This document shows positions 39,201 to 51,335 of a stretch of DNA of 64,000 nucleotides, piece after piece (the first letter of the stretch is position 1; each line of letters starts with the position of its first letter). The notes below the pieces were generated by a model, which made no database searches, was not told the DNA's origin, and worked only from the letters and a program-made list of their open reading frames with translations. Source of the DNA: Cruorifilaria tuberocauda (lineage: Eukaryota; Nematoda; Chromadorea; Rhabditida; Onchocercidae); assembly GCA_013365365.1 (NCBI GenBank), contig JABVXU010000131.1, positions 1-64,000 of the forward strand, in the 5' to 3' direction. The position numbers and the translations under genes are program-made.

Positions 39201-41480
39201 ATTTTGATTGTCTTATATATTGAGCCCTTTCCCTTACAAGTTATTTCATGTTAGTTTTAGGACGCCAGTAATAGCTGGTGGTTTGTTTATGATCCAGAAA
39301 GATTGGTTCGAAACACTAGGCACATATGATGAAGAAATGGATATTTGGGGTGGCGAAAATCTTGGTTAGTTTATAGATTTCAGACGCTGTTCAAATTTTT
39401 TGCAGATCTTAAGGTTGAAAAGAGTAATCTGAGACAAAAATCCAAGATGGTATAAAAATTAAAACTGATCTAGACTTAGTGGATGATAATACTGTTAATT
39501 CCAAATATGAAAATGCGGAATAAATAAGGTGGAATAAGAAATTTAAGAAATTTTTGGGTTCAAATATCTCCTTCAGGCATTGGCTATTTCTCAGTGATAT
39601 TGAAGATGCTGCAGTGAGATATAGCAAGCATAATCTTTTTGTTAATTACAAACAGTCAAACGATAAATTTGCTTTTTTATCATTATCATTTATTCAGTTA
39701 CCTTAGGTTGATTTGATGAGTTTATTCTGTGATTGTTTATCTGTGTAGAACTATCATTTCGAGTATGGCAGTGCGGTGGTTCACTGGAAATTATTCCCTG
39801 CAGTCGAGTTGGTCATGTGTTTCGGAAACAACATCCGTATACTTTCCCTGGTGGCGGTGCCAGTGTTTTCCAAAGGTAAGCTTTCATTTTTTTTTCATTT
39901 AAGATTTTTTCCATGCTATAAATATATGAGTTGTTGAATTCTCTCACGCTTTGCTTGCTTTATAGATTACTACTTCTGATTACCTCCTAGAAATCGAGAT
40001 CAATGCTTTAAAAATGAGGATCATAAGTTTATTCTTTGTAGAAATACAAGACGAGCTGCTGAAGTATGGTTAGATGACTATAAACATCTTTATCTGAGAA
40101 AAGTACCATCTGCTCGTTATGTTGATTTTGGCGAGTAAGTGTTTTTATTATCATTCATATTTTATTCAGAAATTTAGAACTTTATGCTGATTATTTCTCA
40201 TCATTATTTTTGCTCCAGCGTTACGGCAAGATTGAATTTAAAGAAAAGATTGCAGTGCAAGAATTTTGATTGGTATTTGAAAGAAATTTATCCGGAGTTG
40301 ACGTGCGTTTTTTCTGTTTTTTTTTTGTTGATGAGACTTTTCGATTTATAAACATAATTAAAGTCTAAGTGGTTCCTCTTAATACTGAGTGTATTTTAAA
40401 AATGGTTTGGTAATTTAGATAAAAAGTAGTAAAGATAACGAAAAACCAATAAAGACCAGCTAATTCCATTCTTTTTAAGGCTAAAATATAATTTCATGAC
40501 AGGAAAAAAGGGATGGAAATATTTATATTTGTAATTGGAGATAACTTGATAAAAAATAAATCTCTCAAGATTGTTATTTAGAATTCCTTTAAAAGAGCAG
40601 GGACGATATCTGACATTTAGACAAGGAAAAGTATGTATTGATTCTTTGGGTAAAGAGATGGTTACATCTTTGGTCGGTATTTTCGATTGTCATGGCACGG
40701 GAGGAAATCAGGTATGACTTTATTAGCGACTAAGATTTTGTTATTTAAAAATGAGCATGTCTTTGGAATTTTAAATCTCTGCTGGATACTATAAATTCTG
40801 AGATCCTATGTTGCACGTTTTTTGAACTCAGAAAAACTCCAGAGCAATTAGCAGAATGATTGCACCTAAATGGTAGAAGAACTCATATAGCAACCAAGAA
40901 TTGACTTTCTTTGTGTCGTTTCCAACATGTGCTATTCTACTGCTTCATTTATCTACATGGAAAAGTGAAATAAAGCTCAAAAGTTGTACCCTGTTTTTTT
41001 TTAATTTCCACTTCTAGTAAGATTTACTGAATTTCTGGTCCAAGTACCAATTATAGGAATGGGTATTAAATGGCAAATCTGGGACATTAAAGAATCCATA
41101 TTCAAATTTATGCATAACGGATGACGAAAAGGGGATGCTTGTTCTACATTATTGCAATATGGTCAGTATTTTTGCATACAATATCAGAACTATTATTCAT
41201 ACCTTTTTTATTCAAAAATGTTAGTAGAATTATCCATATCTTCTAATCTATTTGATGGCACTGAAAAGTTTTTTATGCAAAAAACATATTGAACTAAAGT
41301 TAGTTACAGACTAAGGGAAGATGGATTCTGGATGAAACAAACGGAAGATTGCTCAAAAATGACCAGTGTACAGCTCTGTTATCAGCTTCTCATGAGCGAG
41401 ATGACATTCTAGTGTTAATGCCATGTGATGTTACGGATGAACGACAACGTTGGATATTTGATAGTCCTCCACCATTTTGA
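36250..41480 (+). CDS. gly-4: Polypeptide N-acetylgalactosaminyltransferase, GALNT2/GLY-4 type
   Basis: Fourteen exons in phase, 579 residues: 36250-36408, 36794-36945, 37445-37525, 37771-37940, 38299-38364, 38595-38804, 38945-39032, 39261-39364, 39749-39875, 40042-40134, 40219-40302, 40582-40711, 41057-41161, 41310-41480. This is a Golgi type II membrane enzyme that transfers GalNAc from UDP-GalNAc to Ser/Thr, starting mucin-type O-glycans. A signal anchor ([17 protein letters not shown], about 8-24) precedes a stem. The GT-A domain has [11 protein letters not shown], the metal-binding DSH (Asp231, His233) and [36 protein letters not shown] (His366) is near-identical to vertebrate GALNT2, as is NTRRAAEVW. 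The C-terminal ricin-type lectin domain is present with cysteine pairs and QRW. The orthology call rests on the stem/early catalytic match ([12 protein letters not shown]) and these blocks. Exon 6 has a weak acceptor (AATTGAAG). AG at 36237-36238 precedes the ATG by 11 bases. Confidence 0.93.
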
Positions 41481-43517
41481 TTTCATGTTTCTCCAATATT
41501 CGTATAATTTGTGTAGTAGAGTTTCTTACAAAGATTTCCATTTTAATGCTTTTAAAGTCCAAATTTACTTAATTTGAGCTTTTAATTAATGTGCTATCTT
41601 TTCCGTCTTTACTTTTGTTTAAAATTGTTGTCTGCAAAACCAATGAATAACAGTGCCCATGCACTGTTTTAAATTTCTTGTTTTGTGTTAGTTAATTTTC
41701 AAATTTAATTGAAACTTTCAGTACATATGATGTTGAGAATTCCACCAATCTGAACAGCTTAAGTGGCATGTTCAGGTGCCTTCTAATTCGTATGATCTTC
41801 CAATTTGCTGCTTTTAAACGCTTCAATCGCCTTCACCCATGTAGCATTTCGGAGTTCCCATGCCGTTTTATGAACATTTATTTTGGGAGGAAAAGTCCAA
41901 TTCCTGCGAATAATATATATTACTTCTAGTTTACGAATTTTCACCCGTTCGTATGTTCTCGGAAATATATGTTTCAAAGCGCTGTGTGGGATGTGTGATT
42001 TCTTGAAAACTTCATGTTCCTTTTATTTTTGAGTAATTTATTTTCTTTAGAAGCTCCGATGTATGTGGTAGATTTGAAAATTATGAATAATGCAATACAT
42101 CATATGTTTCTACTATTCCTTTGTTGTTTTTTATCTTCCTTTGGAAAGTGAATGTTTTGCAGACTATATGCTTTTCAAATCTGAGAACATAAGTGGAGGA
42201 TTTTTCTTTCTAGAAAAATTAACTAAAAATTTGATCAAAATAAGGAAGAAGCAGTTTTTAGTTATTTTTCTAAGCTTGATTTGTTTTATCATCTCTTTAT
42301 TTAGAATTCCTTAGATGTCTTCCAAGATTAGGCTTTGTAACCTTTAATAATTTCGCTAGATCGACCATATCAATGCCGATAATCATGTTGGGCAGTGAAA
42401 TGAACAAAAAAAACGAGGATAGTGGAAAAACTGAAATGGTTGGAAAAGCAGTAAATTACTGAGATTATTTACCAGATCTTTCTTATTACTGTGCTTTTCA
42501 TTTTCTTTGCATTTCTCGAAGCTTTAAGCCATGTGAATCTTTCATATATCCTATACATCTCACGTTTTCTTTATGTTCTTTTAATTAAATATGTTTTAAT
42601 TTACTTCTAGTCTTATACTTATTGGCTTTTTACATTGTATTCTTCATCTCAGTTTCATATATTTATACACTACATTACAGCATGTGTCGCTGTGCTAGTT
42701 TAGGAAATGAGTTTTGAAACTTTGCTTGGAAATTCATCGAAGAAAATGTATCTTTTTAATATGTTTAGCTGTAGAAATAGACCAGTAAAACCGTAGTGTA
42801 TCATGACCACTCAAAATCAAAACATTATGAAATAAAGCAAGTATGAAACTATCGAGTATATCGAAGACAGCGCTATCGAACCGTGGTCGTAAGCAGAAGA
42901 AAATGAGAACATGTTTTTTCTAAAATTGTCATCATTTTATTCTCAGATTAATTTTCATAGTAAATTCTGTGTATTAATGTTGAGATATGTATATATATAT
43001 AAATTATAATTTTGGTGCAATTTGAAATAAAGATAAAAATTTCATCCATTGAGAATTATTGGTTTTGTAATTCGTGTTGTGAATGTCGCATTACCGTAAC
43101 AAGTTTTGCAATGATGTATTATCGCCGTACTCAAGGTGAGGATAATATTTTTTGATTAGGAGCTAATACAAGATATTTATTGTTATCTAGCTCATCTGTT
43201 TACTTACTAATTGTCATGCGATAGAAAAATCGGAGTTCTCCATTAATCTAGGTAAACTGAAGATTATGATGATTCTTTTAGATTCGGATATTTGTAAACA
43301 CATCTAAAATTGTCATAAAGGAATAGATGGTATTCACATGATGTCCTGAGTTGATAAGTATTACGTAAACATAAAAACTAGATATCAATTAATTACTTCC
43401 TCGCTTGTTTGCTAAAACTCTTCCAGTTTGATTGATAATTTTCCAACGTAACCTTAATCTCTTAATTTATTTATAATACATATAGTGCTTAATACTTTTA
43501 TTGTTTGCAGATAGTAA
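41481..43517. other. Intergenic region, GalNAc-transferase to TMED9
   Basis: AT-rich, with no supported coding exon. It should contain the GalNAc-transferase 3' end and the promoter of the p24 gene. A CAAG/GTGAGG donor-like site near 43135 after short ATG-containing sequence could end a non-coding first exon of the p24 gene; splicing it to the coding exon does not extend the protein. A 64-codon minus frame (41783-41977) is not supported. Confidence 0.45.
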
Positions 43518-44971
43518 ATGTCAGTCCATATCCTCTTCTTAACTTTACTGTGTAGTTCGGTACGTGCTCTCTATTTCCATATAGCTGAAACTGAGAGGAA
43601 GTGTTTCATCGAGGAGATACCTGATGAAACAACTGTGATTGGTAATTATAAAGTGATGTTGTATGATCCGAATACAAAAGGTTATGGTGAATATCCGAGG
43701 ATCGGGATGCACGTTGAGGTTAAAGATCCCGAAGATAAGGTAATCTTCGTTTACTCAATAATTTTATATAAGCTATAGGTTGTGGATATAAATTGTTCGA
43801 AAGGATACCAAGGATATTACTAGTTAATGGTGCAAAGTTTATTCATTTTTAGGAACGATTCATTTTGTTTAACTGATGTTTTTTGTACTTCCAGACACTC
43901 TCCCATATGAATGTAATGCAGATAATAGGAATATTAGGATTGATTTAATTATTTTATTTCTCATAATTGATATACAGAAGCATTCTGATTGTGATGAATT
44001 TTTATACATCATCTCATCTTGATAATTCTGCTTATTATTATAATTCGGTTTTGAAAATGAATGCAGAGATTGGATGTCTGAATGATATCCCATTTAGTCA
44101 TTTAATACTAAAATGAAAGTTCTGAATTACTTTTATTACTTGCTACACTTTCAGATAATCCTGTCAAAATTATATACAAGTGAAGGACGATTTACATTTA
44201 CCTCTCATTCACCTGGTGAACATTTCATCTGTTTATATTCGAATTCATCTTCTTGGTTTAGTGGTGCACAGCTGCGGGTATACCTTGACATTCAGACTGG
44301 TGAACATACACAGGATTACGAACAGGTAATTTCAGATCTATCAAGATATTTCGTTAATTTGTGAGCGAAAATATGTTTGCCTTTTAGTATTTTGATCAAA
44401 TTGTGTTTTTGTTCATTATTAAAAAGTAAAACCGGTTTTTTAATTCTACAGATTGCAAGAGTACTTTTGAATTGTCTTTTTCATTTTAAGACAAATTATC
44501 TTAGGTAGCCGCAAAGGATAAACTGAATGAGTTGCAACTTCGAATCAGGCAGTTACTTGATCAAGTTGAGCAAATTTCCAAAGAACAAAATTATCAGCGG
44601 TACAGGTGCGTTTCGTTTTATTTTCAAATTAGAAAATTTCTAACTTTATATGTAAATTAGTAAGACTCTTTCATTGTTGGGCATCGTCGAAGCATATACA
44701 TATGCTTTTGCTGGGGTCAAAAACGTGTTTTCTGAAGCGGGCTTCTTTCACTTTACATTTAATTTATATTGGTGTTTATGATGTTCGTAATTCTATTTTA
44801 TTAGCTCTACTGTCAATTAATTTAAGGGAAGAACGTTTCCGACAAACAAGCGAAAATACGAATTCACGAGTATTATGGTGGTCTATTGCGCAAACAATAG
44901 TGTTGTTATTAACTGGAGCTTGGCAAATGCGTCATTTGAAGGGATTCTTTGAAGCTAAAAAACTTGTTTGA
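43518..44971 (+). CDS. TMED9: p24 family cargo receptor, TMED9/TMED4 (alpha) type
   Basis: Four exons in phase, 212 residues: 43518-43739, 44155-44325, 44505-44605, 44827-44971. A type I membrane protein of COPI/COPII vesicles that cycles between ER and Golgi. A signal peptide (about 1-17, ending VRA) is followed directly by the p24 alpha start [20 protein letters not shown]. The GOLD domain contains the two conserved cysteines (ERKCF, FICLYSN) and [13 protein letters not shown]. The coiled coil reads [15 protein letters not shown]. The transmembrane span is about 180-199, and the cytosolic tail FFEAKKLV carries the FF (COPII) and KK (COPI) signals. Exact conservation of the tail and of LWWSIAQT places it with TMED9/TMED4. 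The ATG lies 7 bases after TTGTTTGCAG, a likely trans-splice site. Confidence 0.95.
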
Positions 44972-46167
44972 TTACTATATATTTCTAGAGCTCCATTTTT
45001 GCCATATTTCTAGGTTTTATATTCGTTTTTTGGGATGGAATGTTTTTATTGTTTTGCGTTTTGTCAACTTGTGAAAAAATGAAATTGTTTCCTTCTTTCT
45101 TCTTAAAAATTGTAAATAGTAATTTCAGCGTTTTTCATATTTGAGAGATTTTTGATAAAAAGGCCTCGTATTATGAAGAAATGGAAAAAGTATCAAAAAT
45201 TTTTAAGAAGGCTTTTCAATCGTAAAGTACTAACCATAAATTGATCTTGATGGTTGTAGTTACGGTTTGATGTATTGTGTTTTAATATTTTTTCGATGAT
45301 TAATCTGATTTGGCCAAATATTTAATAATAATTATATTTCTCTATTTATTAAAACTCATAATTAGCAGAACAGAAGCATGGGTGCGAGATGGCTTATCTG
45401 AAATGATGCCGCAACAATTCCAAATAAGATATTAAGAAAATTTGCAGTTTAACATAGCTATGAATTGCTCTTTACACATTTTATTGCAATTATTAATATT
45501 AATTTTGTGGATACAGCTCTCATCACTGTTCTCGGGTTGCTGCTGAAATGTTGAAAAGTGTTCTCACGTAAATTTATAATTTGCGATATTCATCAAATTA
45601 CGATTTTAATCAAAACTAATGCAATCATTTTCCTAAATTTCACTTGGCAAATCAGTATGTCATGGATAATATTCGATCTGTTATTTTCGATATTATATTG
45701 CTCTTGATATTTGTTGTTCTTTGATTAATTCTTGCTGTAGTTTATGCTTTACCCCCAATTTAATTTTTAATTTACATCTAAGCACTGTTTTCGGTTATTA
45801 TTTTCTTATTTGCCCACTCATCTGTTGAGATTTTCGGACTATAAAATACCGTTATTTGTGATGTTCATTTATTCAAATTACGAAAAGCAGTTGATATTTT
45901 TTCTGCATTGAATTAATTTCATCATTATAAAGTCGGGAGGTAACTGATTAATGTTAAAAAAGTCTAAAAGATGCTTTCTGCTTATTGATTACATTTGGAC
46001 CCAGTTTCGTATTATACAGTGGATTAGGAAAATATCAGTAACGGTATTAATTATTCAACAATCGTTTCTGATCAATTGTGGATGTAAACGTAAAGTTCAT
46101 TGTTTGGTCGCGATCCAAAAATTAGAGGGATAAAGCTTTGCTAACATAGTTGTTTGTAGAAATACGA
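44972..46167. other. Intergenic region, TMED9 to dehydrogenase
   Basis: AT-rich spacer of 1.2 kb. I see no supported gene; a 60-codon frame at 45951-46133 lacks any family resemblance. An acceptor-like TTTGTAG ends at 46159, 8 bases before the next start codon. Confidence 0.5.
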
Positions 46168-49100
46168 ATGATTATTTCGAAATGGATGAAAGGAATATCA
46201 AAAGGATGGATGGCAGTAATTGCTGCGAGCGCAGGTGTTAGTGGAGCATGCTACAGTTTCTTGTATGCTTTTTTCATCTCAAACCTACATATTCCTTCAT
46301 CTAAGAATCGAAAGGCAGAATATTAATCTCTTCAGATATTTCAGCTATTTTTATTTCAAAAATTATTTTATATTAAGATATACTAAGTGTCCTATCTCAA
46401 GTAAATACTTTATTATAATATTAATGAATAGGCAACTATTTGATATCATACAGAGGAATAACGAAAGTGAGAAGAGAAGTAAGATTACAGATAGGGATAA
46501 AAATTTGGATAGTTTTTTTTCCCTCTTTGATATTTCTTCATGCTCACAATAAAATTGTGTTAATTAGGAGTAGCACATTTTTGACTGCTAAAATTATCCT
46601 AATTAAAGTTATGATAACTATCTTGCCAACGATTTATAATCTGAAATATTTTAAGCATCAATTTACTTAATTTTAGTTATGGTAAACCATACGATAATTA
46701 CAAATTTCAACATGATTTGGCTAATAAGACATACATCGTCGTGGGTGCTTCTTCTGGTATTGGCAGAGAAACAGCTAAAGAATTAGCAATGCGAAAAGCG
46801 AAAGTAATTATGGCTTGTAGGTAGAGTTATGTATCAATTTTCAATAATTATAAAATGAGAATGCAAATTTTTATCGAATATTTCCGAAGATTTTGTAAAA
46901 TTAGGAAAATGGAGTGCACCAAATATCTCTTCTAAAGACTAATGTTTAAATAATAGCAGGTTTGATCTATTATTTAATATCACCTAGAGGTTGTATCGTT
47001 ATCAATGAAAATGTTAAAACTAGTAAAAGACGATAATTCACATCTTTAATCAAACAACTTTATAGGAATCATCGCAAATGCATTGAAGCTCGTCGAAATT
47101 TGGTAATAGCAACGAAAAATATGGATATTTTTTGTAGACTTTTAAACTTGGAAGATTTTGACTCAATACGAGATTTCGTTCTCAAACTTGACACAGGTGA
47201 ACTGGTTAATCAGAAGATTATTCCTGATTTGACAAAGTTTTTTAACTATTTTCTATAACTTAATTGTAGAAATTCTTTCGAGAAAAAATGGATTTTAATG
47301 ACAAAATTTTCCTGAAAAATAGTTTTTTCTGAGTGCTTCATGAATTACTCCTAATTTTTAAAACATAGTGATCAAAACAATAAAAGAGAAGAAAGAAGTA
47401 TTGTTCACCAGTTCTTGAGGTTTTAATTAAACGGAATAATAGTTCTTACGATATTAGTACCTTTTCAATTTTGAAAAATTGCACAGCATTGTCGTTGTAG
47501 GAATGATTTACATTTTTAGGTAAAGGTAATATTGAGCGAATCGACGGTATAGTGTACAGTGCTGCTACCACACAATCCACTTGGCAAACGAATAAGGTTA
47601 ACGACATCATAAAAAAAAAATTCTTTTCAGCAATTTCATTTATCTGCAGTTTAATTTTTCAGCAATTTTTATTTTATTTCAAAATTTAAATTCGCTTCAA
47701 CAATATAAAAATTGTATTTTAAAGATATTTTAAAAGTGATATCGCTGCTATATCAAAAAATAAACTGATAAATGGTTAAATAAAGTTATTAAATAATCTC
47801 TATTCTATTGTAAAATAAATGAAATGATTGAACGAATGAAATTAACTTTCTCAAAAATAATTTTTATGTATCAGGAACTTGGTTAGAAACGTGATGATGT
47901 ATTGCGTTGCACTGATTTATTACAATTTTCATTATTTGTGATACGCGATATTTTATTTTTTGCAGCACCACATCGAACGTACATTTGCGACGAATCATTT
48001 AGGACCGTTTTTATTAACATCATTATTGTATGATCGATTGAGGAAACAATCAAGTCCGGTTCGCCTCGTGTTTTTGAATACTTCAGATTTAAAATTGTAA
48101 ATTATCCATTTATTTTCAAAACTTTCATTTCATTTGATATTTCATATGCATTTGTGTAAAAGTTTGTTTTAATATTTTTTTTTGCGAAGAAAATATTTCT
48201 TTCATTTAACCTAGCATCTTTTACAGAGCTGAGTTAAATTTTGATAACTTGAATTCGGCGGACTTGGCGAAGTGGCAAAAATCTCCTGAGAAAGCCATGA
48301 AAGATGCTTATTATCAAAGTAAACTTGCTCTAGCTCTTTTTGTAAAATCGCTGTCACAAAAGACCGAAGGTTAGTTTTATCAATAAATTTAAACTTGTTA
48401 ACAGTCCTTACTTTTTCTGGGATTGGAAATCTCTGTTTTCTGCTGCTCTCTGTCTTATTCGCAACAGAGCAGTAGTTGTTTCTTTGGAACTATGACAAAA
48501 TGCAAAACAAAGTTTGTGTTATTTTTTTTTGGATTTCGTGGGACAAATTTATCGTCATTATTCATTTGTTGTAATCCTTTGGTGATCAGTTATTGTTAAT
48601 GATTTCATTCTAGATACAAATTTACGAGTTACGATGGTTGATCCAGGTAATACAAAAACCGACTTATTTTATCGTTTGGAAGTAATCGATGACCGAGTAT
48701 TTTTTGTACGGTGGTGTAAGTATCTCAAAAGGTAATTTTTGGGAATTATTTAAGAATTTGAAATGAATTTGAGAGGGTCATTTTAGTTATCTGATTACTA
48801 CTAATGTAGGGGTTTTGCAGATGGGTTTATGGACTCGTTTCTGCGCAGTCGATAAAGGAGGCCACTCGTCCTGTTTTATATGCACTTGCGGACGAAAAGA
48901 TGAAGGACGCGAACGGAATCTTTATCAAGTTTGTTTTGTGATATTAAGTTTTAAAACTTTGAAATTTACATGCTTTCGTTACACTGTTTTTTACTTATTT
49001 ATCACATTTTAGTGGTGTCCTCATTGCATCTGCGACTAGGCCTCTGTTAAAATAAGAAAACGTGAGTATAGTTACAGAAGAATATACTGTCCATTTAGCA

Positions 49101-49342
49101 GTCTTGTTTCTTGTAGGTTTATAGATTCATTTTCACTATATTATTATAGCTCGATTAGAACCGAACTTCCGTGGCATGAGCTAGCATCGGATGAGAAAAT
49201 TCTCAATAAGTTGTGGCTAACAAGTGCTAAATGGACAGAAACGGGTTCTCAGTTGCAGCGTCTTCAACAAGATTTGAAGAAATCAAAATCTCAGGAAGCA
49301 GGTGCAACAAAAACTGGAATGGGTTGGTTTTCGTGGCTTTGA
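46168..49342 (+). CDS. Membrane-anchored short-chain dehydrogenase/reductase (retinol-dehydrogenase/WWOX-like)
   Basis: Nine exons in phase, 379 residues: 46168-46262, 46677-46820, 47066-47196, 47520-47596, 47966-48096, 48227-48369, 48614-48731, 48821-48928, 49150-49342. A hydrophobic N-terminal segment (WMAVIAASAGVSGACYSFF, about 14-32) suggests a membrane anchor. The Rossmann domain has the NAD(P) motif GASSGIG (55-61), MACRNHRKC after beta-2 (a basic patch favouring NADP), NHLGPFLLT, the active-site serine region LVFLNTSD, YYQSK (Tyr221, Lys225) and VDPGNTKT. The usual NNAG is replaced by YSAA, a departure in a structural motif. The substrate cannot be told from sequence. The C-terminal ~60 residues form a charged extension ending GWFSWL. 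AATAAA lies at 49520. The first-exon donor choice (TT/GTATGC) is fixed by phase. Confidence 0.88.
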
Positions 49343-51335
49343 TGAGAACTTCTCAACAGTTTTTCTAGTAGTAAGTTTATGAAAGAAATATTGATGAGAA
49401 GTTCGAGCTATTAAAATGATGGATTGAAGCAGACAACTGTATGATTTGTAGATTTATGAATCTCCTTTATGCTTATCAATAGGAGTGTGAAGCGTTGTTA
49501 TTATTTTGTCGTTCACACGAATAAATGTGTTATAAAGCTTTTTAATGCTATCTTCCAGAGGGAATTAATCTGAGCTGAATACCTTAGAAAGGAAAGTGAA
49601 AGTAATATACCATAATATTTACTTCTTAGTTGCATCTGTCGTACAAAAAATGCGATCAAAAAATGAGAAAAAATATGCGACAAATTATTATGCATTATGC
49701 TCTTTCTGAAACTAATTTTTAACTTCTCGCTTATTTGCATTTGCTCACAAAATGACATCGACTATGCTTAGTTTTTTTGCTAATTGGCCACAAATTATTC
49801 CTTATTTAACGATAATAAAATGAAAAAGTGATAAATAATCATGGATGATAATCATAAAGATGAGTAAATGTTTTGGAAAAAAAGAATACAATATCGGAAG
49901 GAATTTGGTACCAGAAACCATTTACTTGATTTTTATGATTTAAATATCCCTTTAGCTTAAGGCTTCTTTCATCTTCAAATCCTCCGTTGAATTACAATCA
50001 TTTCGCTTGTCCGAGCATGTTATGTGATTTCTAAAATTCGGAAACTTTCTATGAAATAAAAAGATGTTGCGGAACGGAAGAGAGAAAAGATATAATAGAT
50101 TGCTGCTATATTTTAATAAATAAGAATGATACTGCTGAATCCAATGAAATGTTTCATGAATTGCTATTTCGATTTCATTAAAAGAATATCATTTACCAAG
50201 GGTAATAATAACAAGTTATTTTTTGATCAATTGAAACAGAGTCATATACAACTGAGCTTAATTTATTAACTGACGGATAATAAAACGGCGTTCTGTGACG
50301 ATGATAGATTGGATGGGACAAAGAGAGCGAGAAGTAAATAGCTCGTTGACGTATTCAGCGTTCTGATAGTTAAGCCTCAATTCTTCGCTTTATCTAAATC
50401 TGTCAATGATTATCAATGATTATTTTTGTTTGATTTGATATATCTGAGAATGAAAAATTGTTATTTATAATAAATAATATTTCCTTTTTACTTTATACTT
50501 CCTAATCGGCGCTTATGATAAAATTGCTTTGTTTAATCAATTATCTAATATTAAATTAAAATTTATTGATCGGGAATTATTTTGGATCTTTTATCAGCAA
50601 TATTTCATTGTTAATGTTATTTCTGTTTTTGTTTTCTGTTTCTTTTTTCACCATGCATTTATGTGAACTTGATGAGCAATGAGTTTTATAATCTTTGTTC
50701 TAATAATTTCAATGTGATATGTTAAATTTGTTATGCTTCAGATCACGCTACCATTTATGAATGGAAATTTTTTCAAGTAAACATTTATATGCGCTAGAAA
50801 TATAGAAGTTTTACATAGTTGACGAATTCTTGATGAAAATTTATATAAATAGTTTTTAGGTTATGCTGCATTTATATCTTGTTTATCTGCTTTTGTGTTG
50901 GGAAAACTGCTTTGTAATTAGTTGTATGCCATTTCTATCAATTGAAACAGATAGACTTTATTTATTTTTTCAATAATAATTTCTCTAGCGTGAATAAAGT
51001 TTAAAACAGTTGTAAAGAAAATTCAGATCCTCACATTATGAAGATCGTCGCATTTATATTAACGAACATGAATAAGAAGTTTTGTTCACAAGCAGTTTTA
51101 TCGGTCGATATTTTAAATGATTTAAAGCTAAACTGACATTGCCTGATAACTTTTACAAAGTTTCCGATAACTTAGAAATGTTCAAAATTTGCTACTGGTT
51201 GAGGAATGTGCATTAGATTTTTTGTTTGACTAAATATATTACAGGCCCATATATGTTTACGACATTTTATGTAGTGGCGAAAAAAATTCATTTTTTATAG
51301 CCTTTGACCTTCAGTAAGCAACAGAACGCCGACTC
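49343..51335. other. Intergenic region, dehydrogenase to DLST
   Basis: AT-rich. It holds the dehydrogenase 3' end with AATAAA at 49520-49525 and the region upstream of DLST. No exon or RNA gene recognised; an 81-codon minus frame at 49513-49758 is not supported by splice sites or family resemblance. Confidence 0.5.
49520..49525 (+). promoter_or_regulatory. Polyadenylation signal AATAAA of the dehydrogenase gene
   Basis: AATAAA lies 177 bases after the stop codon at 49342 on the coding strand. Confidence 0.5.

Noticed and set aside
43110..43135. Short ATG frame with GTGAGG donor upstream of TMED9
   Set aside because: Joining it to the coding exon leads quickly to a stop; at best a non-coding first exon.
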